A DNA stretch of 64,000 nucleotides from Luidia sarsii (Eukaryota; Echinodermata; Asteroidea; Paxillosida; Luidiidae). Of this stretch, positions 21,683-31,400 are shown one piece after another (within the stretch, counting starts at the first letter, position 1; the number at the start of each line of letters is the position of its first letter). The stretch covers positions 3,897,548 through 3,961,547 of the forward strand of contig OX465103.1 of NCBI GenBank assembly GCA_949987565.1, given 5' to 3'. Below the pieces are notes generated by a model. That model searched no databases and was not told where the DNA came from. It was given only the letters and a program-made list of their open reading frames with translations. Made by a program: the position numbers and the translations under genes.

Positions 21683-24600
21683 TTAGGTGTTCTTGGGGGG
21701 CACCCATTCGTGGATCTTCTTGGGTGCGGTGGAGCTGGGCACGTAGCAATCCTCGGTGCCCGAGTAGTTGTACCTGTGGTCGGCCAGGAACTTGCGCGGC
21801 GTGGGGGGAACCTTGGTGGGCGGGTCGTCCGTCATCTGGTGGATCCAGCGATGCCTGTATAGACATGGACAAACAAGTCAGCACGGCTTGGGAGTCAGGC
21901 CCCACCAGAATCCATGGCTCGGGCTACGGCTCAAGCTTTATCCCAGCCAGCCGTAGCCTTTGATCAAGCTGCATGCGGCGACATAGATTGACGCGATCGC
22001 TCTCTGTCAAGTATTTGCACAATTGACTGGCCCCAGACAATTTTCTACTGTCAATTAGCCTCTGGGCTACAGGGTCACTGATACATACCGGTACATGTTA
22101 ATTCAAACCCTAGCATCTGAATACCCTGTACCATTTTTTCAAGCCCCAAACCGCTGACTGAAATCACAAGACCACGTACATTGGAACATCGCTATAACGA
22201 ATGCCGATAATTTATACTGAACATTCGACTATAACGAACGTGCCCTTTGGCTCCCGATATTTGTGTACACAATATGTTGCCGCAACATATGCTATAACGA
22301 ACGACCGCTATAACAAACAATTCTCATGGATCCCGAGATGTTCGTTATAGTGACGTTCCACTGTACCCGGGTTTTCCCTGCAATTCTGTGAGTCTGAGGT
22401 GGAAACTGATTACTCGCTCAGTTAAAGGATGAGTTTGGTGGGCAGTATAGTCTATACTGTGGAATGTGCCAGCTTGTAACTTGCCAGCTTGTAATTGTTA
22501 TAAATTTGGATGGGAGTGGCTCAAAAGCACTGTAGTACATGCATGCTGGAACATGCTTTGCCAGGGGAAATCCTACATCAATCACTTTAATACATGCCGG
22601 AGTGCTTTTGATTGGTCTTCATCTTTCTAGCCTGACTTTAACCCCCCCCTGAGGAGGTGGCAGTTTTGGAGACAAAGACCCGAAGTGGCCCATCAAACTC
22701 AAAGCAATGAGGTGGTTCGCCTCAGAGTTGAATACACGCAGGGGAAATGCTGTCATGTACGATACATTGGTCCTCGGTCCTCACCATTCAGCTGGTATCA
22801 TGCTGGCGTCTGGACTCCAATACAAGTCTTTCCGATATTCCATCCATCGGTTTCGACCTGTCGAGGAAAAAAAAAAAAAAAAAAGTTAAGAAGATTTGAC
22901 AGAAAAGGCAAAGAACACTTTTACCGGACCCGGACTTGAACTCGAGACCTCTGGTTTTGAATCTGAGAGACTGAGACCTTGATCGTTTCCATTCTGTATG
23001 TATGAAAACAGGGGATAGGCTTAGTTAGGGCTTACATACAGGTTACATCAGTCAATGGTTGAATGCTTCTGATGATTGGCGCCCACACCCTGGCAAAAAT
23101 ACAATGAAGGTGTATCTAACTCAGGCGGTACTTACTAAGACTAGAGTGCTGCTGTTGCTGGTAATGGTATGCAAAACATGAGGTTTCGGGTTCAAGTCAG
23201 GGTCCAGTCAAATTTTCTTTTCCTATTTTTAAATACTGAAATCGTGCAAGACTGTAAGACATTTTGCAGTGTTTTCTTTTAATCTCAAATGCTAACCAAA
23301 GACACAGGTAAAGGTAATCAATGCTCTGAAAAACAACTGTATATTAATTAATACTAATAAATAATAGTTTTTTTTCAATACCCACCTTGGAAGTATGTGT
23401 CATTCTCAAAATATTTATTGCCAAACTTGTCAGTTCCTACCAGAACACCGATACGGGATGGGTCATCGCCCCTGTAAAAAACAAACAAACACCATCACAA
23501 TTTATCCAAAATAATTAAACTAATAAAAAACTAATAAATTACAACAACAAATTTTTAACAATGCCAATGCCAATGGCAGTATGACCTCCCCTACCTCCAT
23601 GGTAGTCAGAGTAACTTGGACAAGTCACCCTTTTTTTTATCGAATTTTGAAATTTTGAGGGACGGGTGACCCAAATTTCAAAATTCGATAAAAAAAGGGT
23701 GACTTGTCGGGTCCAAGTAAGTACTCGGACTACCTCCATGGTATGACTGAGTAAGAAAGTGACTTTATTTACATATCTATGTTTGCTGAGGCCCTCAGTG
23801 AGGGTTTAATTGTTCTATGAAATAAAAACAAAAAATAGAACTGAAGTTAGACTTGGACTAGTAATAGTATCGTGGGAACCCCCGTTTTCGACGCTACACG
23901 TTTTCGACGCTTAGCCTTCTAACTCACATCGCACGATGAAAACAACTCCGTATAACGATCTCAGACTTTGTATCTTACAGTTGGTTTCCTGCTCTTGTCC
24001 GTCACCGAAAATGTGGAAATTTAAGGCTTTTCCAGTAGGCCAAACTCGTGTTATTCAAAAAGTTGCTCTTTATGGGTCTATTTTCCTAGGTACAAAATTG
24101 GCAGTTGCTTCGAAGCTCCAGTTTTCTTTATTGTTGGTCCTAAACAAAATCTAAAAAATATATATCACGCAACTTGAGGCAGTCCGTTCTGGATAAAAAC
24201 TATGGAGGCTCCTATAGAGCATCTCGCTTATATATAATTTTTTAAATATTTTTTTTATTATTATTTAAAGACAAAAAGTAACATGGCCCAATAGGCTTTT
24301 TAAAAAAATGAAAAAAATAAAAGGGCAGCTAGAGAAAGTACCGGGGTACCAAGAAGGAGGAAATGTGTCTCTGGAGTGACATTGGGAAAGGTCATAACTG
24401 AAGAAGCAGCGAGAAAGAGGATTGTGGAGTTTTTTTTTAAACGTCACAAAAGAAGACATCAACAAGACCCTTACGTTTTAAGCATAAATTATGAATGATT
24501 TGAGGAAAGTGTTAGAAGCAGTGTGGAAAAACAAAAACAAAGATGAACACAAAAAAACATACAGGGAAGAATTTTACAGTGCCACACAGCATTTTGAGTT

Positions 24601-25423
24601 ATTTTATGAATTTATTTGGCTGCACTGGGACACCTTACTAAACACCACTGACGAAAATAGGTGACGATGCTTACTGCGCGGTGCGCCGCGGACGTCAACA
24701 AAACCGGGTAATCTTACGGAAGTGACAGGCTTGATCAACCTTCTCTATGATTATTCTAAATCTAATACAGTCTGTGGTGTGGAGAAAGTGACTGAGACCT
24801 CTTTTAAAGTTTTAGTGTGATACTTTCGTCCACATTGTTCAGTTTGAAGAAAAGTCCTTATATCGTCGAAAACCGGTTATTGGAGGATACTAGTAAGTAG
24901 TAGTACTAGTAGAGTAGTCCCACTTTGGCCCTTACTCATTACTAATAGTAATACTAATACTAATAAGTAATAGTATTATATTACTTATTAGTATTACTAT
25001 TACTATTACTTATTAGTAATACTGGGCCGCTCTCCCCTTAAACGAGTTTGGACTAAATTGGAGATTATCTCCAAACTCGTTTAAGGGGAGCTACTAGCGG
25101 CCCAGTAAGTGGGACTAGGACTAGAGTTAGACAAGAGCACTACAGGGCAAGTCGTACTCGTAGTCGTAGCAAGAATAATAAAAAATACCTGTATGGGGTC
25201 GAGTTACTCGGACGCTTGATAAGTCATTAAGTGCACTCTCTTTTAGCGAAAAAAAGCCGTTGATTGTCCTCACCATTATCGCGGGTACGGTGATGTGGGT
25301 GTTTATGATAAAACTTGATCTTTCACATTACCTGATCAATTTCCAGAAGGAACCAGTTATTCCTCCATTTTCACGTATTGTTCGGAATCCCCGGCCGATC
25401 ATCGCCCGGTAGCTGAACGCCAT
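21683..25423 (-). CDS. NDUFA12: NDUFA12, NADH:ubiquinone oxidoreductase subunit A12 (complex I accessory subunit)
   Basis: Four minus-strand exons: 25423-25332 (start ATG), 23471-23386, 22857-22785, 21854-21683 (stop TAA). Phases 2, 1 and 2 join cleanly and give 140 residues; the human protein has 145. Diagnostic segments in order are [43 protein letters not shown] and [10 protein letters not shown]. The product is a small matrix-side accessory subunit of mitochondrial complex I, needed for assembly and stability at the junction of the N-module. Exon 3 is only 73 nt and easy to miss, but without it the central GRxRWxxY...PAEW block is lost. The gene faces HAUS7 head to head and converges with DSTYK. 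Introns carry MITEs and SINE pieces. Confidence 0.96.
21855..22784. other. NDUFA12 intron 3
   Basis: It contains a Tc/mariner-type MITE (22179-22363) and otherwise unremarkable sequence. A short motif GGCTCGGGCTACGGCTC at about 21917 resembles the hexamer array at 49440-49860. Confidence 0.7.
22179..22363. mobile_element. Tc1/mariner-type MITE with TA target duplication
   Basis: Terminal inverted repeats CATTGGAACATCGCTATAAC and GTTATAGTGACGTTCCACTG are bordered by TA. The ends resemble the CAGTGGAACCTCG termini of pogo/Tigger-like elements. It is 185 bp and non-coding, with extra internal CTATAACGAAC repeats. Confidence 0.85.
22905..23290. mobile_element. SINE pieces in opposite orientations (NDUFA12 intron 2)
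   Basis: A minus-strand SINE with B box near 22933-22950 (GACTTGAACTCGAGACC) abuts a plus-strand copy whose B box (GGTTTCGGGTTCAAGTC) is at about 23182-23198, with its tail to 23290. They share the TTGAATGCTTCTGATGATTG segment at 23056-23078. Confidence 0.6.
23605..23730. mobile_element. Hairpin MITE (family GTCCGAGTAACTTGG), copy 1
   Basis: An almost perfect foldback, it begins GTCAGAGTAACTTGGAC and ends GTCCAAGTAAGTACTCGGAC, with internal facing blocks around ATCGAATTTTGAAATTTTGA. It is flanked by TACCTCCATGGTA at 23592 and 23731, a 13-bp direct repeat consistent with a target duplication. Two more copies lie in HAUS7 intron 1. Confidence 0.85.
24290..24890 (-). repeat. Dispersed 0.55-0.6 kb repeat, copy A (inverted relative to copy B at 36214)
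   Basis: It matches the reverse complement of 36214-36755 over nearly its whole length. Shared blocks include GGTACCAAGAAGGAGGAAATG, CATAAATTATGAATGATTTG, GTAAGGTGTCCC (inverted), GATGCTTACTGCGCGGTGCG and TTGAAGAAAAGTCCTTATAT. It has no open frame of note and lies in NDUFA12 intron 1. Confidence 0.85.
24917..25117. mobile_element. Nested palindromic element with long hairpin
   Basis: Ends are TAGTCCCACTT and AAGTGGGACTA. Inside lies a TACTAATA-type AT palindrome (24940-25020) and a strong hairpin (25019-25107) pairing CTCCCCTTAAACGAGTTTGG with CCAAACTCGTTTAAGGGGAG. No coding capacity. Confidence 0.75.
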
Positions 25424-25484
25424 CTTGAACCGAAAGGTTAAAGGTCACAGCTGCCGGGGAACAAAAATAGAAAAACTGAAAAAC
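25424..25484. promoter_or_regulatory. Compact bidirectional promoter between NDUFA12 and HAUS7
   Basis: Only 61 bp separate the two divergent start codons. At 25435-25447 it contains AGGTTAAAGGTCA, a direct repeat of nuclear-receptor half sites with one spacer base (DR1), the type bound by HNF4/RXR/COUP-TF; the AAGGTCA half also fits ERR-type receptors. No TATA box is visible. Transcription starts may lie inside this gap or overlap the opposite first exon. Confidence 0.75.
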
Positions 25485-28400
25485 ATGGCGGGGAGTTCAA
25501 AAGAAGCCCTCGCCCGTTCGTTCAAGCGACGGCTGCAGGTAGGCCCTTCCAAGTTTTATGTGCAATTAATACCGCCATTAAGGACTTAATTGGTTGGTAG
25601 AGGCTTTGTGGTTAAATCTTGAAGTTTTGATTGTGGTCACTGACTCTTGCAGCAACGTTACTTAAATTTCTACAGTAGTTCTAGTCTAGTCCGAGTAACT
25701 TGGACCCGACAAGTCACCCTTTTTTTTATCGAATTTTGAAATTTTGAGTTTCGGGTGACTGTAGACACCCATCCCTCCAATTTTCAAAATTCGATAAAGA
25801 AAGGATGATTTGTCGGGTCCAAGTTACTCGGACTACAGTAGTTCAGGATTAGTCAGAGCTAGTCCGAGTAACTTGCACCCGACAAGTCACCCTTTTTTTT
25901 ATCGAATTTTGAAATTTTGAGGTTCGGGTGACTGTCACCCGAACCTCAAAATTCGATAAAAAAGGGTGACTTGTCAGGTCCAAGTTATTCGATGTAACGG
26001 GAGTGTTGACTAATTTAGTTCGCTTTTACTTTAGTTACCGGTAGGTAATCATGGTTAAAACCTTCCTGAAAAATGTGCAGGATCTCACCAAAATACTGTC
26101 TGAAGTGAAACACTGAAAGTGAAAATGTCCCGTCAATGTCTCCGCCAGGTTCAGAATCAGAACCTGGGTCCTCGACCAATCAGAGTTTAGTCTCATGACA
26201 TATAAATTATAATGTATCCTGCACGGCGGCTATTTGATTGTCAGTATTTTGTCTCGGTTCCCCCTGAGTCTGCATTTTTGTTTTCATTCTGCCCCCCCCC
26301 CCCAAAAAAAAAATAATAATGAAAATTACAATAATTATAATGTTGATATTCTATTTCTAAAGGACAGTTTGGACTTTGGACACATCACAATCGTACAAGC
26401 TTGAAGCAGTGGATATCAAAATTACGTACTTCTACAATTGTATATGAATTAACTTGATTTGAATGCCAACGATTCATGAAAAAAAATGGTTAAAAATTAG
26501 TCTAGTACTAGTACTAGTAAGGGCTGTACAGAATTTACATGTAGGTTTATGTCAGTCGTTTATCTGTTGATTTTCTCGCATTGCTTTATCGCATGTATGT
26601 TCTTCTAGGAACTAGATTGCCCCTACGTGGATGGTGTGGATGAGTCCTGGATCACAGAGTTGCTCTTCCAGCCCGGTGAAGCCAGAATAAGGCTACTGCA
26701 ATGGCTACTTTCCAGGTGCTGATTGACTTATCAAACCATTATGAATACTTCATGTTGCATCAATGAGTTAATTGGGCTTTGGGCATTGGGTCTGGCTTTG
26801 GGGTTTTGGCGTTGGCTTTGGCTTCAGTGGCTACTATGGCCTTTGATTTGGCCCTGGATTTTGGCCTCTCCTTCCCCCATTGGCTCTGGGCCATTGGCTT
26901 TTGGTCATTGGCTTTTGGTTATTGGCTTTTGGTCATTGGCTTTTGGCCATTGGCTTTGGGTCATTGGCTCTGGGCCATTGGCTTTTGGTCATGATTGGCT
27001 TTTGGTCATTGGATTTTGGTCATTGGCTTTGGTCATTGGCTTTTGTTCATTGGCTTTGGTCATTGGCTTTGGTAATTTGCTTTTGGTCATTGGCTTTTGG
27101 TCATTGGCTTTTGGTCATTGGCTTTGGTCATTGGCTTTGGTCATTGGCTTTTGGTCATTGGCTTTTTGGTCATTGGCTATGGGCCATTGGTTTTGGTCAT
27201 TGGCTTTTGGTCATTGACTTTTGGTCATTGGCTTTTGGTCATTGGCTTTTGGTTATTGGCTCTGGGCCATTGGCTTTTGGTCATTGGCTTTGGTCATTGG
27301 CTTTTGGTCATTGGCTTTGGACCATTGGCATTGGGCCATTGGCTTCCATTTCAAAACAGTGTTGTGCTATATGCTTTTGCTTACAGTACATGTACATACA
27401 GTACATAGCAACTGTGACTGCTGCTCTAAATCCTCTAAAACTGCTTTGGTGATAGTTTTGTGATAGTATCTTGAAGCAACAGTATTTTGATCTGAGCAGC
27501 ACAATGCTGTGAGGGAAGCCTCATATGGAAGTCCTGGGCACTCTAACATTTTCCCTCAAATTTAGAGGGCCTGGAATTGCTATCCTAAAGTCTCAAAAGC
27601 TGAAAGGTATGATTTTGTACAGAGTATCAGTCCAGTTTTGTTCAAAAGTTCCCAGTCAGTTTTTTTCATTGATATAATTTATTTCTTTGTCTGATATGAG
27701 TGAATTGCAAACTGGTTTTCCTCCACCTGAAGGTATGACAGCAAGTTAGCAGAGATGCTGGACAATCAGTACGCACACAGCCAGACCCAGACAGATTCCA
27801 GGCTGCAACGTAAGCTTCTTTTTTCTGTCAAATTCTGTTCAAAGTTTAGGTGTTTTTTTTTTAAACATGATTGAATGTGGTTGTGAAAAGTTTGTGGTGA
27901 AATCATGTGAGTCACCTTTTATGAATTACCCTTTCTTAAAAAATGTTTTTTGTTTAGTCATATTCATTCCATGACTTACTTTAGCTGCGACTAGAATTTA
28001 ACCGAGACGATGGTTAAATTTTTAATAGTCAAATTTGACCGTCGTTCCCACTTGGACTTTTGAGTTGGTCAAATTTAACCGAGACGATGGTCGTCTCGGT
28101 TACTTTAACCAAAATAAGTCCAGTGGAAACGCGGCTATAGATGTTGGTGAGCTGCAATCTGTCCACAATGTGATTCCACTATATGCAAACCTTGGCTTGA
28201 TGCTAAATAACATAAATACTGTATTCATTAAAGAGGCAGTAATTCAGTTGAAAAAAAGTCCTATTGTCTGTGCTGTGCACCCCATGTTGAGCTTGACCTT
28301 GACCTCATTAAATGCTATGGCATGCCCCCCTCCTCCTCCAGCCCACCAACAGCTGGCCTGTCAAGAGTCGCTATCACCCGTCAGTCAAGAGTGGGGCCAA

Positions 28401-31400
28401 ATTCCACGTGGCCTCGCGAACAACACAGTGTTATGAATGTTCTCCAGCTCTTCTTGCAGTGATCGTTACAGCTTAAATTTACAAAAATGCAAATCTCAAG
28501 GTCTCGATTCCATCAGGCTAGCTGGACCCTTCCCAAGGGCAGAATGGTGGATGGACTTGGCTGCCAAACCATCAAACCTCCATTGGACTTTCTGTCATCC
28601 TCTGCCCTCCTTGATCAGCTGATGGTTTACCGCTTTTGCGGAGTGCTTTCGATGAGGGGCACTCTGTGCATGTAGAGTGACTGACATGGAAACTGTACAT
28701 GGGTTCCTGCGCATGTTTGTTTCTCCCGCAGGGCTCTTGCAGATACTGTCACTCATGGGCATGTGCAGAGCAGACGACATTGAACTGGTCAGGGTGAGTG
28801 AAACTTAGGGGGGAGGGGGTGTCGGTCGAACCTTTCTTCCTCGTTGAAAGTTTTCTTTTAGATAAACAGCTGGACAGGCTCAACGTCCTTGGATAGGTTT
28901 GAAACGGGACACAGGATAGGAAAACTGAAAGGAATGCACACATTCCTGCAAGCTGCTTGCGAACTTAAATGACCTCTTGGCAAAGACTATTAGACTATTA
29001 ATTGGGAAGGCTGCCATCAAAGGGCTGGATAGGATAGCTCAGATGGTACATGTAAGAGCGCTAAGTAGTCCGCAAAACCAGAGGTCTCGTGTTCAAGTGC
29101 CCGTCCACTCAAAGATGTCTCCGTCATTTTTCAATTGCTGCAAATGTTCCCTGTCAGTTTTTCCTTTATTTGTTTGACTTCAATTGAAAAAGATACATCC
29201 ACTTTGTGTGATCCCCGAGCTACTGTAGCCAGGTTTACAGCAATTGGTTGCATCTAAATGAAAGCGGGGGCATGATCCCTGGAGTCTGGAGATATACTGC
29301 AAGTCGGCAACAACTTTTTTTCTTTTTTTTAGATGCAACAAAAGCTTACACACTCTTTCCAACTGCTCAGGTTTGAAGTGCTATCCCTGAATTGTCATGA
29401 TTAATTTCTTACTTGCTGTGACCTGCGTTGATGCTTTTTTTCACTCGATGGCTGGTTTTTTAGGGTGCCTCTTCTGCCAGCAGGCAGACAGCCTTCTGGG
29501 ACCAGCTGTTAGACATTCTGTGCATAGCCGATGCAGCGGACAATCCACAGAAGCGAGCTATGGCCAGTCCAGGGATAGTCAGGTAGGCTCATCATCATGC
29601 ATAACCTATAGGTGGTAAGCAGCTATTAGAAACGACGTCAGGATACCATAATTGCCATGGGGGACCCGACTAGCGTCAAACTATGGTTATTAGCACCGTC
29701 ACCATAGACATATATATATAACTCATAGACAGTCTTGGTCTATTAGAAACAATGTCAGGCTACCGAAATTGCCATGGGGGACCCAGCTGGCATCAAACAA
29801 TGGGCGGAAGTTAAGAAAGAGCACTGCCACTCGTTTGTGTGGAGTTACCCACGGTTCTATGACGCTACGCAGCAAATGGAATCTGTCTGGACCAGCACAT
29901 GAACCAAGGTCTTTGATTTAGCATAGCATGGCTCTGATACCTGGGGTTGATTTCACAAAGATCTACAATCCATCGTAACTCAATCTACGATAGATGAACC
30001 ATTGTCATCGCAAAAAGTCACATAGTTTGAGTGCATAGATCACTGTCTTACAATTGATGGCAAGTTACGATGAATAATGGTGGAATCGACCCCTAAGCTA
30101 CTGGTATCAAGCTCTTAGGTTGAGGCCTTCTCAAACTGACAACTATCTTTGCTGGATGGCACATTGCCCAATGTTGTGAACTGGGCGGTCGATGTCATTG
30201 ATGTGTGGCATGTGAAATTGTGAATGCACGCACACAATTGGCTACTGAACCCACCTTGTGATGATTGAAAAGACAGTCCTCCTTGGGAACAAGGCAGCCA
30301 GTAACAGCCATCGGCTCCAGATCTTCAAGTGATTTCAGCTTGTGCAGTCTTCTTTCTATTTTTCTGGGTTCTTTTTTTTTTTACGGGGGTGGGGTTTGAT
30401 AAAGTGAGAGCCTGAGCCTCGAGGAGCAGTTTGAACAGGACGGCCAGTACATCAGCACTCTGGCAGCACAGCGTGAGCTCAAGGACATATTCTCCCCAAA
30501 GCTCCACCTCTTCCCGCCCGACCTCACCCGCCTCTTGGACAACAGTCTCAAGGAGCAGGGACTGCAGGGACAGAGGTGAGGGACTGAGTGGTGATCTTGG
30601 AGGTTGAGGCTCTTGCCTTTTCTTTTCTTTTTCCTTTTTAAGAGTCTCAAAATTTAGTGGGGCCTGACATTTCGATTCCAGCTGAACTTTTCTCAGAATT
30701 TCTACCTTTGAGAAAGGTCCTGCTTAGAACAAAACGTCAGGCCCACTAAAATTTGAAGTTTGCAAAAAGGTACCAAAACCCTCTCACTCAAAATTAGCCT
30801 GGACCCAAGTCAACTGGTACCAAAACCCTCTCATTCAAATAATAGCCTGGACCCAAGTCAACTGGTACTCGCACCCTCTCACTAAAATTAGCCTGCAGCC
30901 GATTTCAAGAAAAGTTGCGTAAGTTACGCAAGGTACAAATGTTGCGTAAGTCTTGCGCCACAGTGGCTCTTTTGTGCACTATTTAGAAAAGGCAGCAAAA
31001 TGTTGCATAAGTTACGCAACAAAATGTTGCGTACGCAACATTTGAAGTTTCGTGAAATCGGCTGCTGGACCTAAGTCATGTGTAAGTCAATTGGTACCAG
31101 AACCACGGTACCACCCCAGTCACAAATTAACTCGGACCCTAACTCGACTGGTACTCGAACCTTCTCAGAAGTTAAGAATCCTTTTCTTTTTCCTTTTGGT
31201 TGTTTGATTTAAGATAAGAATTCAATGAAAAGGAACCCCACCGAAGAGCCAGCATCATAAAATTGGCAAAAAGAGGTTTACTTCCGTGGCAGAATTTCTG
31301 TGTTATTCCAAAGAGTCCAACTGTACTGGTCTTAAAGAGCAGAATGCATTGATCGCTTCATATCCTCCCTCTTTTTTTTTTTTGGCTTGTTACTTTTCAG

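Noticed and set aside
22685..22939. Plus-strand frame with a plausible-looking peptide ([13 protein letters not shown])
   Set aside because: It is antisense to NDUFA12 exon 3 (22857-22785), whose minus-strand translation restores the conserved central part of that subunit.
26723..27452. Tryptophan-rich frames resembling a membrane protein
   Set aside because: Pure translation of the GGTCATTGGCTTTT repeat in HAUS7 intron 2.
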